NCBI RefSeq assembly: GCF_030929555.1
Contig: NZ_JAVFVT010000027.1
Location: forward strand, 1 to 64,000
Direction: 5' to 3'
Source of the DNA: Paenibacillus sp. LHD-117
Lineage (GTDB): Bacteria > Bacillota > Bacilli > Paenibacillales > Paenibacillaceae
Length of the DNA stretch: 64,000 bases
The notes beneath the pieces were generated by a model. That model was given only the letters and a program-made list of their open reading frames with translations, did no database searches and was not told the DNA's origin. Made by a program: the position numbers and the translations under genes. Shown here one piece after another: positions 9,078 through 18,272 of the stretch. Every line of letters begins with the position of its first letter. Positions within the stretch are counted from its first letter, which is position 1.

Positions 9078-9968
9078 GTGTTAAACCTAGTCACTCAGGA
9101 AACGGCTTCTTCCGATGCGTTTAATCAAAGACTCAATCAAGCCGTCCTGCTGCATTTGGAAGGCGTAGACGGCGACGCAGCCGCTGTTCAGGAGGCAAAC
9201 CGGCTGTTGCAGCAACTGCGCGTCGACTATCCGGGACACCCTCTCGTTGACGCGTATTATGGCAGCACATTGATATTGATCGCACGGGATAAAACGAAGC
9301 AGTTGGAAAAGCTGAAATGGTCGTTTAACGGTTTGAAGTTTCTGGATAAAGCGGTAGCCGACGATCCGAAGGACGGCATGATTCGGCTGCTTCGCGGCAA
9401 GAACGCGTACCATCTGCCAGAGAAACATTTCCATCGCACGCAGACGGTGATCGAGGATTACACCTTTCTGCTCAGTCAGCAGAAGGCCGAAGGAAACATG
9501 CTCGGAGCGGACGACTATGCGCAAATCACCTATGAACTCGGAGAAGCTTACGCGAGAATCGGCCGGAACCAAGATGCGATCACAAGCTGGAGAAGGTTGG
9601 ATAGTCAAACCGTCAAACCGGAATTGCAGCAGCTCTATAAACAAAGGCAGCGAGCTCTTGAAGGCAAACCGGCAATCGAAACCGTCATAGAAGAGAGCCC
9701 AACTTCGTTGTTGCTCGAAGCTACCCGGTCGGTCGGCAACGCGCTAGTGGATTGGTCGGGAGAGGGGATCAAAAAAGGAAGAAAAGAAAGACAGAAGCAG
9801 AAATTAAAAGAAATCGAAAGATTAAAAGAAGTGGAAAAAGCAAAAGCAAAGCAGAAAAAAAATGAAAAACATAAGCCGAAGGAAAAAGAAAAAGAAAAAG
9901 AAACGCCAAAAGCCAAGAAAAAAGAAGCACGTCCGACACAAATCAAGATCGTTAAAGTGAAGCGCTAA
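9078..9968 (+). CDS. TPR-like protein with long Lys/Glu-rich tail
   Basis: 296 residues. The first 170 or so are TPR-like and paralogous to the protein encoded just upstream. Residues from about 230 to the end are a highly charged tail of repeated KE/KK blocks, ending in a short IKIVKVKR strand. The GTG start at 9078 has a moderate GGGAAGGA site about 7 nt upstream. The gap to the upstream gene is 39 nt, so the two are co-transcribed. Composition of the tail is like that of the 66-residue protein at 3960-4160. A scaffold function for the cassette enzymes is possible but not shown. Confidence 0.75.
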   Translation: MLNLVTQETASSDAFNQRLNQAVLLHLEGVDGDAAAVQEANRLLQQLRVDYPGHPLVDAYYGSTLILIARDKTKQLEKLKWSFNGLKFLDKAVADDPKDGMIRLLRGKNAYHLPEKHFHRTQTVIEDYTFLLSQQKAEGNMLGADDYAQITYELGEAYARIGRNQDAITSWRRLDSQTVKPELQQLYKQRQRALEGKPAIETVIEESPTSLLLEATRSVGNALVDWSGEGIKKGRKERQKQKLKEIERLKEVEKAKAKQKKNEKHKPKEKEKEKETPKAKKKEARPTQIKIVKVKR

Positions 9969-10024
9969 TGTAAGAAGCGCGGGGCTTTCTCCGGCATCCG
10001 GATTTTGGGAAGGAGGTGATATTC

Positions 10025-10246
10025 ATGTCTGATAAGTTTGCTAAGCTCATTAAGAAAGAGGTGCTGCCTGTAGTTGAATCCGCATTGAAAAGCGGCGCTA
10101 ACAATTTCGGCAGAGAACTTCTAAACGCGGTGGAAGATGGCAACCAACCGTCCGATATCGTATTCGGCAATATCGTGTCGGCGTTGCGCAGCGGCGTTAT
10201 CGCTACTGGCCAACAAGTTGTGAAAGAACGGCTCCAAAAACTTTAA
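10025..10246 (+). CDS. Small SGAN-family protein, copy 2
   Basis: 73 residues, paralogue of the protein at 3619-3897 (shared KSGAN, G, L, A, D, QPSDI, G, SGV, G, QQ). GGAGG lies 8 nt before the ATG at 10025; the in-frame GTG at 10016 overlaps that site and is less likely. It starts 56 nt after the long TPR gene and ends at a strong bidirectional terminator. Function unknown. The copies lie on both sides of the 4-hydroxybenzoate cassette and both are plus strand. Confidence 0.7.
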   Translation: MSDKFAKLIKKEVLPVVESALKSGANNFGRELLNAVEDGNQPSDIVFGNIVSALRSGVIATGQQVVKERLQKL

Positions 10247-10272
10247 GTAACAAGGTGAAACGGCTAACGCCG

Positions 10273-10310
10273 AGAAAGCCCTAAACCCGATGAAGGTTTA
10301 GGGCTTTTTC
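10273..10310. terminator. Bidirectional intrinsic terminator
   Basis: A perfect 13 bp stem (AAAGCCCTAAACC with GGTTTAGGGCTTT) with A and T runs on both sides, between the convergent SGAN copy 2 and chorismate synthase genes. Confidence 0.9.
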
Positions 10311-10318
10311 GCTTCCGA

Positions 10319-11374
10319 TTAACCGAGCATGGCCGCTTGCCGTTTGTATTGATCTTCCAATACCAAACAGGCCATCGCCTCAACAACCGGCACGATTCTT
10401 GGACAAATGCATGGATCGTGCCTCCCTTCCGTCTTGATCACTTGTTCTTCTCCTTTGACGTTGACCGTATGCTGAGGGACGGAAATAGACGATGTCGGTT
10501 TTACGACGATCCGGAATACGATCTCCTGTCCGGTGCTGATTCCGCCGATGATTCCGCCCGAATGGTTGCTAAGAAAGCCGCTGCCGCTCATCTCGTCATT
10601 ATGCTCGCTTCCGAGCATGGAAGCCGCCGCGAAGCCAGTTCCGAATTCGATTCCCTTCACGGCGCCGATTGACAGCATCGCTTTCGCCAGCTCGGCATCC
10701 AATTTATCGAATACCGGTTCTCCAAGACCCGGTACAACGCCGCGAATCCGGCATTCTACGATGCCTCCGCAGCTGTCGCCGACCGAAGCTAGCTGCTCGA
10801 TTTTTTGGACCATCTGAACTGCCGCAATCGGATCGCAGGCGCGGACCGCGTTCTGCTCGATACTCTCTTCATCGAACGTTTGACACTTGATCCCGCCGAT
10901 CTCCCGCGTATATGCGAGCACCTGCACGCCCCGCTTCTCCAACAGCTTTCTCGCTACGGCGCCTCCCGCTACTCTGCCTGCCGTTTCTCTTCCCGACGAC
11001 CGCCCGCTCCCCCGATAATCGCGAATGCCGTATTTCTGCAAATACGTAAAATCCGCATGGCCTGGCCGAAACGCGTTTTGGATATCGTTGTAAGCCTCCG
11101 ATCTCATATCGTGGTTGTGAAGAATGACAAACAGCGGGGTTCCGGTTGTCTTCCCCTCGAATACGCCGGATAAGATGTGGACGATATCATATTCCTTGCG
11201 AGGCGAAGTTACGGAGGATTGGCCGGGTTTCCTTCTGTCCATCTGCTTCTGAATATAGGCTTCATCGATTTCGACGCCTGGCGTTACTCCATCCACGATA
11301 ACGCCAACCGCCGCGCCATGGGACTCGCCAAAGGTTGTAATCTTAAACATATCGCCGAACGTATTGCCTGCCAT
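10319..11374 (-). CDS. aroC: Chorismate synthase
   Basis: Converts 5-enolpyruvylshikimate 3-phosphate to chorismate with reduced FMN. Signatures: TFGESHG near the N-terminus, RPGHADFTY, RDYRGSGRSSGRETAGRVAGG and the C-terminal GRHDPC motif. At 351 residues it has the length of the Gram-negative-type enzyme rather than the about 390 residues of the Bacillus aro-operon enzyme, so it may be an additional, acquired copy. It stands next to the cassette that has a DAHP synthase and a chorismate lyase, which suggests a dedicated chorismate supply. GAGGTG lies 7 nt before the ATG. No other aro gene adjoins it. Confidence 0.93.
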   Translation of the reverse strand: MAGNTFGDMFKITTFGESHGAAVGVIVDGVTPGVEIDEAYIQKQMDRRKPGQSSVTSPRKEYDIVHILSGVFEGKTTGTPLFVILHNHDMRSEAYNDIQNAFRPGHADFTYLQKYGIRDYRGSGRSSGRETAGRVAGGAVARKLLEKRGVQVLAYTREIGGIKCQTFDEESIEQNAVRACDPIAAVQMVQKIEQLASVGDSCGGIVECRIRGVVPGLGEPVFDKLDAELAKAMLSIGAVKGIEFGTGFAAASMLGSEHNDEMSGSGFLSNHSGGIIGGISTGQEIVFRIVVKPTSSISVPQHTVNVKGEEQVIKTEGRHDPCICPRIVPVVEAMACLVLEDQYKRQAAMLG

Positions 11375-11452
11375 TGTCGTTCACCTCTTTGTTAGATTGC
11401 TATATTCTATTATATGGAGCTGCTAGATAATAAGTTATCGGTTGAATGTCAT

Positions 11453-11483
11453 GAGAAAAAGCAGTCGGCAACCGACTGCTTTA
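11453..11483 (-). terminator. Intrinsic terminator downstream of pepD
   Basis: A perfect stem (GCAGTCGG with CCGACTGC, extended by AAA/TTT) followed by a T run on the minus strand, 23 nt after the PepD stop. Confidence 0.8.
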
Positions 11484-11506
11484 TCTCGTATCGCTTTTCG
11501 TTCTCC

Positions 11507-13000
11507 TCAGTCTCTCAGCTCCCGCAGCACATCTTGCAGGAACGCCCAAGTGCGCTCTACGGACGAAATCGACAAATGCTCCTGCGGCGTATGGATCTCG
11601 TACAGATTCGGACCGTAGGAGACAGCGTCAAGATCGGGCATTTTTTCGATCAGCACGCCGCATTCGAGGCCGGCATGAATCGCCTTGATTTCAATCGGAC
11701 TGCCGAATTGGCGCTCGTAAACGTCTTCGAAGACGGGGCGAAGCTTGGAGGCCTCGCGGTACGGCCAACCAGGGAAGTAGCTGTCCTTACGGAAGGCGCA
11801 TTCAACCGTCTGCGCGAGCGTTTCCATCATTTGGGTTACGAGATCGACCTGAGAACGATGAGAGCTGCGCGCCAAACTCTGCATGACGACCTCCTCCCCG
11901 CTTGTCGTGACGACACCGAGGTTGGATGAGGTGCGAACCAAATTCGGGATCGCCTTGTCCATGCTTAACACGCCGTTCGGGATGAGCGCCAAGAGACGAA
12001 TAACGGCAGATTGCGTTTCGGCTGCGAACACCCTTACCGGGTCCGGAGCAACGGCTCCGCCATAGGTATCGAAGCCTTCTTGCAGCTGGACAATGACTCC
12101 ATTATCGTTCGCGGAGAACTGTTCCCGCAGGATGACATTCAGCTCCGCTATGCGAGTTGTCGCGACCTCTTTCTCCTCGGCACTCAGGTATACCGCCGCC
12201 TCCGCTTCGCGCGGAATCGCATTGGCTTTCATCCCACCGTTCACGCCGGCAAGGGCGAAGTTCACATGGCGCCGGAGGTCGTCGAGGATTCGGCCCAGCA
12301 ATTTATTGGCATTCCCGCGCTCATGGATAATATCGTCGCCGGAATGACCGCCTTTCAAGCCTTGCACGGTAATCGTATACGGCTCCCCCGACTCCTCTCC
12401 CCGCTCCCGCCACGCGACAGTAACCGTATGGTAGAGATTGATGCCTCCGGCACTGCTGACGAACAAGATGCCTTCGCGGTCGGAGTCGAAGTTGATCATC
12501 ATGCGGCCTTTAAGCGGCGAGACGTCGATACCGAATGCGCCTCCCATGCTGGTCTCTTCTTCCGTCGTCATCAGAATCTCGAGTTCCGGATGGGCCATCT
12601 CGGGCGAATCGATAATGGCCATCGCCGTCGCGACCGCGATGCCATTATCCGCGCCGAGGGTCGTGCCTTGCGCGTAGATCATGTCGCCAACGATGTTGAA
12701 CCGGATCGGATCCCGCGTAAAATCATGTTCGGTTCCTTTGTTTTTCTCACAGACCATATCCAGATGGCCTTGGAAAATAACCGGCTTAGCCGCCTCGTAT
12801 CCTGCCGCCGCAGGTTTCCGAATGATCAAATTTGCTCGGTCGTCCTGCACGACCGAGCAATTCCGTTGCCGCGCGAACTCCGCGACGTAATCACTTACCG
12901 CCTTCTCGTTGCCTGAGCCGCGGGGAATTTTGGACAGCTCCTCAAAATGCCGTAATACTTTGCAATTGCCTTTATATACGTTCGTTGTCCTATCGCTCAT
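11507..13000 (-). CDS. pepD: Aminoacyl-histidine dipeptidase (M20 family)
   Basis: 497 residues, the usual length of PepD. It is a cytosolic di-zinc dipeptidase that cleaves X-His dipeptides such as carnosine. Metal-site motifs are all present: FQGHLDMV, GTTLGADNGIA, TTEEETSMGGA, and late AIHAGLECG, with SYGPNLYEIHTPQEHL near the C-terminus carrying the last His ligand. AAGGAGA lies 8 nt before the ATG. It stands about 85 nt downstream of the germination operon on the same strand and has its own terminator. The role is general peptide turnover; a link to germination is only positional. Confidence 0.92.
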   Translation of the reverse strand: MSDRTTNVYKGNCKVLRHFEELSKIPRGSGNEKAVSDYVAEFARQRNCSVVQDDRANLIIRKPAAAGYEAAKPVIFQGHLDMVCEKNKGTEHDFTRDPIRFNIVGDMIYAQGTTLGADNGIAVATAMAIIDSPEMAHPELEILMTTEEETSMGGAFGIDVSPLKGRMMINFDSDREGILFVSSAGGINLYHTVTVAWRERGEESGEPYTITVQGLKGGHSGDDIIHERGNANKLLGRILDDLRRHVNFALAGVNGGMKANAIPREAEAAVYLSAEEKEVATTRIAELNVILREQFSANDNGVIVQLQEGFDTYGGAVAPDPVRVFAAETQSAVIRLLALIPNGVLSMDKAIPNLVRTSSNLGVVTTSGEEVVMQSLARSSHRSQVDLVTQMMETLAQTVECAFRKDSYFPGWPYREASKLRPVFEDVYERQFGSPIEIKAIHAGLECGVLIEKMPDLDAVSYGPNLYEIHTPQEHLSISSVERTWAFLQDVLRELRD

Positions 13001-13085
13001 AGTTGTTTCTCCTTAATTATGGAATGCTGGTCGTGTTGATAGTTTAACATACCTAACCGGACTAATTCCAAAGGATGTATGCTGG

Positions 13086-14204
13086 TTATGCGTTCGCCGA
13101 TTCGTTGGAATTCGCCTGGCGACCTCTCCATCTCCGAATCGACACCAAGACGAACAACAGCGGGATGTACGCCAAGAACAGATAAAGTCCGATCTCTCCT
13201 AAAAAAACTTGAGCCTGCTCGATGTCGATCGGATTGCGAAGAGCGACGCAGCCAGCGAATGCGCCCGCTCCAGTCAACCATAACGCGTAGCTCCCCTTCA
13301 GCCTGACTGTCTTTTTTAATATACGAGTTCCACACCAGATCATGAGCGAACACATGGGAAGAACGACCACCAGCCAAGTGAACACGTAAATATAATCGAA
13401 GCGCTCCAAGAACGGAAGCCGGATAATTTTGGAGAGGATCAAAGTGGGCCAGACGGTGCCTTCGAGCTGATCCATGTTGAAATAGACGAAGGTGACCAAT
13501 TCGATAATCAAATAGACTATTGTGGTATGAAGAATCGCGATATGCGCCCATTTCTGCGACCGTTCCCGGTTCTTGATATACGGGAAATAGATGAGCATGA
13601 ATTCCGCTCCAAGGAATGTAAACAGCGATTGTCGGGCGGACTTGGCGAGTTCTGGCAGGTTATGGTCGAACATCGGAAGCAGGTTTTCCCAATGCGCGTA
13701 AGTCAGCGGGAAATAAAGCGTTAATAACAATGTCGAAGGAATGAAAATGCCGAAGAAACAAGCGCCAGCCACGACTCGGAAGCCACTACCCGCGATATAT
13801 AGCGCTGTCAGCACGATGACGAGAGCCAACCCCCAGATGTAGGCGAAAGGGAATGCCCAAACTTGAATGATTTCGACGTATGCCCGAAGCTGGACGGCGA
13901 TGGCAAGCACGGCATAGGCGTAGAAGGCGAGCGACAACGTGTTGCCGATCCACTTGCCGAACAGCTGCCTATGAAGCGATAGCAGATCGCCGTTCTCGGC
14001 GTAACCAAGAATCGAGAACATCATCCAGACGATGACATGCGCCAGCAGGCCGACCGCGATTAAGGATATCCACGCGTCTTGCTCTGCTCCTCCGGGGACA
14101 TTTTGTTGAAAGCTAAGAACGCCGATTCCCGTTTGCGACTTGTGCAATACGATCCAGAGGAAAACCGGAGAAATCATCGCGCTTTCCTTCACTCTGCTGG
14201 CCAT
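13086..14204 (-). CDS. Spore germinant receptor subunit B (GerB-family permease)
   Basis: 372 residues with about ten membrane helices, of the GerAB/GerKB family (APC superfamily). It begins with the typical ISPVFLWIVLHKSQTGIGVLS segment, which contains the conserved helix 1. In the receptor this subunit binds the germinant in the inner spore membrane. GGAGGG lies 6 nt before the ATG, 19 nt after the stop of the C subunit gene. The gene order A-C-B is the order of the Bacillus gerK operon rather than gerA. Expression is expected in the forespore, but the promoter upstream of the A gene was not identified. Confidence 0.92.
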   Translation of the reverse strand: MASRVKESAMISPVFLWIVLHKSQTGIGVLSFQQNVPGGAEQDAWISLIAVGLLAHVIVWMMFSILGYAENGDLLSLHRQLFGKWIGNTLSLAFYAYAVLAIAVQLRAYVEIIQVWAFPFAYIWGLALVIVLTALYIAGSGFRVVAGACFFGIFIPSTLLLTLYFPLTYAHWENLLPMFDHNLPELAKSARQSLFTFLGAEFMLIYFPYIKNRERSQKWAHIAILHTTIVYLIIELVTFVYFNMDQLEGTVWPTLILSKIIRLPFLERFDYIYVFTWLVVVLPMCSLMIWCGTRILKKTVRLKGSYALWLTGAGAFAGCVALRNPIDIEQAQVFLGEIGLYLFLAYIPLLFVLVSIRRWRGRQANSNESANA

Positions 14205-14223
14205 GCTCGTCCCTCCTTTCCCG

Positions 14224-15324
14224 TCATTCGCCGATGCCCGACTCGTTGAAGTTCATATGAACCTTCACCCGGAAGCGTATTTTTTCGTAATCGTTCTCAT
14301 AAAAACGTTGTTCCTCCCAGCCCCTTGTGCGAGCACGGACCATATCGCCGATGCCGAGAGGATCGACGCCGTTTTGTTGAAACTTGTACAGCAGCTTTTC
14401 GAGTTCGCCTTCCATCTCTTTTTCGATGTTTTGGCGATAATTGGCGTAGCTTTCCTGCATTCGGATGCCTAAGCCTGACGGGAATCCTTTGACGCGGCCA
14501 TCCAAACGCATCGCGACCGTCGCCTCTCGACCTTCCGGACCGTTCCGAAACCGAATTTTCCGGCTGCCGTGTGCAATTGTAAGCGTCAAGACTTCGTCTT
14601 TCTTCGGTACCGGCTTTTGGATGAAGAACTCTCCGTTCATGGCGATGCCATGGAGCAGCTTGAAGTAAGCCATTTCTTGTCCTTTCATAAGGAATGCGAG
14701 CTTATCCTTCCGAAATATGCCGATTCCGCCGATTTCCAAATTCCCGTCCTGGGTTTCAGATAAGTAAGGAACGATTGCGTCCCGTCCTTTGCCATAGAAG
14801 TCGTACAAAAACCGATGCATGTTCGTCGGCGTGAGATTACCGTTCGCGATATTCTGTTCGATCATGAAATGCGGAAGCTCGGACCCTTCTTTGTTCAAGT
14901 AAAAAGACAGACGCTCACGGGCCGAACCCGATCCGATCGCAATCAGCATCCTCGTACTGATCAACGGATCGCGGCACACTGTCTCCACGATGCCTTTGAT
15001 GCCTTCCCTTGCCGTAGGTTCCCCGATGACAAGCAACTTCAGCTTTCCGGCCTGAATCGGAAGCGGCGATTGACGGTTCATGCTTTCCATGATCAGCAGC
15101 GGATCCTCACCGCTGCCTTGAAGAAGGTTCACCTTCGCTTTTCTCGTGAAATCCGGGAATAACGCCGTACCTTGATAACCCTGATCCCCCCGGTCGAGAC
15201 CGAGGACCGTGACGATCCGGATTTCGTCAACGATTCGCTGCTTCATGCTTTGGCATCCGTTACAGGCAAGGACAAGAATAACGGAAGCGGCGAACGTCAA
15301 GAAGATCCGATTATTCCTCTTCAT
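14224..15324 (-). CDS. Spore germinant receptor subunit C (GerC-family lipoprotein)
   Basis: 366 residues. The N-terminal signal peptide ends in a lipobox (LVLACNGC), so the protein is a lipoprotein on the outer face of the inner spore membrane. The ATG at 15324 overlaps the last 14 nt of the A subunit gene. An open frame extends 63 codons further upstream inside the A gene but would destroy the signal peptide. The body matches the Ger(x)C family, for example DEIRIVTVLGLDRG after the Cys and the late MNFNESG motif. Deleting this subunit abolishes receptor function in Bacillus. Confidence 0.93.
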   Translation of the reverse strand: MKRNNRIFLTFAASVILVLACNGCQSMKQRIVDEIRIVTVLGLDRGDQGYQGTALFPDFTRKAKVNLLQGSGEDPLLIMESMNRQSPLPIQAGKLKLLVIGEPTAREGIKGIVETVCRDPLISTRMLIAIGSGSARERLSFYLNKEGSELPHFMIEQNIANGNLTPTNMHRFLYDFYGKGRDAIVPYLSETQDGNLEIGGIGIFRKDKLAFLMKGQEMAYFKLLHGIAMNGEFFIQKPVPKKDEVLTLTIAHGSRKIRFRNGPEGREATVAMRLDGRVKGFPSGLGIRMQESYANYRQNIEKEMEGELEKLLYKFQQNGVDPLGIGDMVRARTRGWEEQRFYENDYEKIRFRVKVHMNFNESGIGE

Positions 15325-16843
15325 CCGGCGGCTCCTTCCTCGGGGTTGCGGGATTGAATCGAACCGTCGATAACGGACGGAGGAAGAAGGGACGTTTGCT
15401 CGTGAATTGAAAGGAAGCTCGTATGACGCTATCGCTCCAGTTGCCTCTGCGGAATGGGAATATAGGGACCAGGTACGGAGATCCAAACGATTTGAGCCGG
15501 AGCATATGTCCAAGCAGGAAAAAACATCCGATGACGATGCCGAAACCGCCTAAGAATGCGGCGAGCAATATGAACGGGAATCGCAGGAAACGAATCGTAT
15601 TGGCCATCTTGAAGATCGGAGTCGTGAAGGACGCGAGCGCGGCCAACGCGACGATAATGAGCAGCACGTTGCTCGATAACGCAGCTTGGACGGACGCTTG
15701 CCCGATCACGATACCGCCTACGATGCCCAGCGTTTGGCCGATCTTGGATGGCAGTCGCGCGCCCGCCTCTCGCAGCAGCTCGATCGTCACCTCGAGGAAG
15801 ATCACTTCGAGTACAGGAGGGAACGGCACATTGATTCGGGATAGAATAAGCGGTCCCAAGATCGAATCGGGCAAAACTTCGTAGTGAAACGTCAAGATCG
15901 CTACGTACAACGGTGAAGCGAAGATGGAAAAGGCAACGCTAAACAACCGGATGAGCCGGAAGAACGAACCGAGCAGCCAAGGCAAATAGTAGTCTTCCGG
16001 TGAAATGAAGAAGTCCAAAAACGTGGACGGACCCGTAAGCGCGTAGGGAGATCCGTTCGAAAATATCGCAACCTGGCCGGAACTTACCGCATAGGCGACA
16101 CGGTCGACCCGCTCCGTCGTCAGAAATAAAGGAAATGGCGAGTTGGAATTATCCGATATAAGCTGATCGAGCAAAGAAGCATCGAAGACGATTTCGTAGT
16201 CGACGTCGCTCAGCCTCTGGCGGACCGTATTAATCAGCTCCGGGTTCGTGATGCCATCCAGATATGCGAAGCACACTCTCGTTCCGGATAAAGAACCGAT
16301 GCGGAGTTCTTCGAACACAAGTTCGGGAATGGAGATCATTTTCCGCAGCAGGTTCACGTTAACGTCCAAATTTTCGACGAAGCCCACCTTCGGGCCAACG
16401 ACGCTGAACTCATTCTCGGTGTCGTTATGCTGCCGATGACCGAGAGACGCGGCATGGGCTTGGATCAGCATGCCCCCCTCGGTATCTCCTTGAAGCTGGA
16501 GCAGCACAAAACCGTCCTCCAGCATCGTTTCGATCCGGGAAACGTCTTCCGACATGACGATCTGGGCGAACGGCAGACGCGCGCGGAGCTCATCGTAGGC
16601 AGCAAGCTGTCCTGCTTCCGCCATGCTTTGCAGCACGGGCAACAAGTCTCGGGTTACGATTTCCGGGATAATCCGCGTTGAATAATAACTGAGGCGCACG
16701 CGTTCATCTGGCTCTAAAGGATGGAACTGATGAAAGTCGAACGAACGCGATGCCAGCTCAAGCAGCTCCCTGAGCGTTTTCGGCTTGTTATTCGGCCTGC
16801 CGGGCCCGTTCGGATGCGTGTCGGCGGAGTCTCTGTTCGGCAT
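15311..16843 (-). CDS. Spore germinant receptor subunit A (GerA family)
   Basis: 510 residues. A large hydrophilic N-terminal domain (about 1-280) is followed by a membrane domain with several helices and a basic C-terminal tail. Family landmarks include the SEDVSRIETML region, GSLSGTRVCFAYLDGITNPE, the GPSTFLDFFISPEDYY loop before the first helix and the PPVLEVIFLEVTIELLREAG segment. It forms the oligomeric channel-like core of the germinant receptor. It is the first gene of an A-C-B operon. GGAGG precedes the ATG by about 11 nt, slightly long. The germinant cannot be told from the sequence. Confidence 0.93.
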   Translation of the reverse strand: MPNRDSADTHPNGPGRPNNKPKTLRELLELASRSFDFHQFHPLEPDERVRLSYYSTRIIPEIVTRDLLPVLQSMAEAGQLAAYDELRARLPFAQIVMSEDVSRIETMLEDGFVLLQLQGDTEGGMLIQAHAASLGHRQHNDTENEFSVVGPKVGFVENLDVNVNLLRKMISIPELVFEELRIGSLSGTRVCFAYLDGITNPELINTVRQRLSDVDYEIVFDASLLDQLISDNSNSPFPLFLTTERVDRVAYAVSSGQVAIFSNGSPYALTGPSTFLDFFISPEDYYLPWLLGSFFRLIRLFSVAFSIFASPLYVAILTFHYEVLPDSILGPLILSRINVPFPPVLEVIFLEVTIELLREAGARLPSKIGQTLGIVGGIVIGQASVQAALSSNVLLIIVALAALASFTTPIFKMANTIRFLRFPFILLAAFLGGFGIVIGCFFLLGHMLRLKSFGSPYLVPIFPFRRGNWSDSVIRASFQFTSKRPFFLRPLSTVRFNPATPRKEPPDEEE

Positions 16844-16953
16844 GGCCAGGGTTACCTCCTCTCGTCAAACTTTCCAGTTCGCACCGTATTATTTGTCGAT
16901 TGGACCGCGGATATGCAGCGCATGGGAACGATAGTCGATTGGCTGAACAAAGC

Positions 16954-16979
16954 AAAAAAGAGCCGCTTGCGCAGGCTCA
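16954..16979 (-). terminator. Intrinsic terminator downstream of the YcaQ-like gene
   Basis: Stem GAGCC/GGCTC with flanking G-U and C-G pairs and six T on the minus strand, about 70 nt after the stop codon at 17049. Confidence 0.65.
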
Positions 16980-17048
16980 TCAAAGTAACGAGAGATCTCG
17001 TCAGGGAGCTCTCGATTTTGTTTACATAAATTAAATTATGTGAAGGAT

Positions 17049-18263
17049 TTATTTGTAATGAGACACGGTTCTCGCTCCATGGATGTTGGCGAATGTTTCG
17101 ACCGCGCGTTCGAGCCTGTTCCTCAGGCGGGCGGTTACTTTAATATGAGGCTCGATCTGCAGCAGCAGAACGTCGAGATGTTTTTCTTTATCGTTCAAGC
17201 GCGGGTCCATCCGTCCTATTAATCGGTCTCCGGCTAAAATCGGCATCGCATAATAACCGTACTTGCGCTTGATCGCCGGCGTATACATCTCCCATCGGTA
17301 TTCGAAATCGAACAAATCGACGAGCCTCTTGCGGCTCCACAACAAGTTGTCCAGGGGCGGAAGGAAAGAGATCGCGGCATCGCCCTCTTTCCCCTCGTCT
17401 CTGATCGTATGCTGATGCGCCATGACTCGCTCCACATCCGACGATAACACGTAATAGAGCTGCTTCAGCCCTTCCACTTCAACTGGCGTAAGGACTCCCG
17501 AATTCACGTAACGCTCCACGGCATTCCGGCGCTCCGCGGCGTTTAGCCGCTGCCAGCCGAATCGCGGATCGCTTGGCTCGAATACCCGGTACGCGCGAAA
17601 ATACTTGAGCATCATCAAGTGCTGTGCTTCCTCCGCGCTCATCTTCTCGGCTGCTTGCAGCAATTCGCCGGGAACGCTTCGATCGGTCACGTCGAACAGT
17701 CTCTGATTGCCTTCTCGCCCGACGATCCGAATCAATGCGGCATCGCTTAATAAATTGATGGCGTGAGAAGACGCTTTTGTTTTTGCTTTGACATTATCCC
17801 AATACCCGTGCACGCGTTCATTCGATTCGAACGCTTTGGCGGGCAAAGGCCCTTCTTTTCTCAACCTGTCAAGCACTTGCTCCGCGACCGTCCGCAGCTC
17901 TTCGATCGCGGAGGTAGTATGGTGGCGCATGCGCTCGCGCGCGGGTTCGAATAACGGGTAATCCTCCATCGGAATGACGCAAGCCGCGTTAGCGAAATAT
18001 TCAAAGACCTCATGCTCCCGAAGCAGCTCGTTCAAGAGCCTCGGCTCATAGCCGGGAATTCTTGCCGCCAGCACGAGATGCTGGTTCGGACGGACGGCCG
18101 ATACGGGATCGATCTGCACGCATTCAAGCCGGCCGATCACGTCCCTGACGAGTCTTTTTCCATTAAGCCCTTGATCCGTTAACGCCTTCCGCGGCTCAAG
18201 CAGCAGCTGCGTCTCCAATAAAAATCGTCTAAGCGCTCGTTTGGATACCTGTATCGCCATCAT
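17049..18263 (-). CDS. YcaQ/AlkX-type DNA glycosylase (HTH_42 family)
   Basis: 404 residues. The N-terminus has VSKRALRRFLLETQLL, then the family signature LECVQIDPVSAV with the catalytic QxD, a conserved LLNELLREHEVFEYFANAA block and later LPPLDNLLWSRKRLVDLFDF. Characterised members remove bulky or crosslinked alkylated bases (interstrand crosslink repair in E. coli YcaQ) or confer natural-product resistance when found in biosynthetic clusters. Here it lies just upstream of nothing recognisably biosynthetic and 9 nt downstream is a gap to the broken ABC-F gene. GGAGG precedes two adjacent ATG codons; either could start translation. Confidence 0.85.
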   Translation of the reverse strand: MMAIQVSKRALRRFLLETQLLLEPRKALTDQGLNGKRLVRDVIGRLECVQIDPVSAVRPNQHLVLAARIPGYEPRLLNELLREHEVFEYFANAACVIPMEDYPLFEPARERMRHHTTSAIEELRTVAEQVLDRLRKEGPLPAKAFESNERVHGYWDNVKAKTKASSHAINLLSDAALIRIVGREGNQRLFDVTDRSVPGELLQAAEKMSAEEAQHLMMLKYFRAYRVFEPSDPRFGWQRLNAAERRNAVERYVNSGVLTPVEVEGLKQLYYVLSSDVERVMAHQHTIRDEGKEGDAAISFLPPLDNLLWSRKRLVDLFDFEYRWEMYTPAIKRKYGYYAMPILAGDRLIGRMDPRLNDKEKHLDVLLLQIEPHIKVTARLRNRLERAVETFANIHGARTVSHYK

Positions 18264-18272
18264 CCCAGCCTC

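Noticed and set aside
12011..12916. Long plus-strand open frame opposite pepD (301 codons)
   Set aside because: Antisense shadow of a well-identified gene; composition and lack of motifs argue against coding.
15325..15513. Upstream extension of the GerC frame
   Set aside because: It overlaps the GerA gene and would bury the lipoprotein signal peptide.
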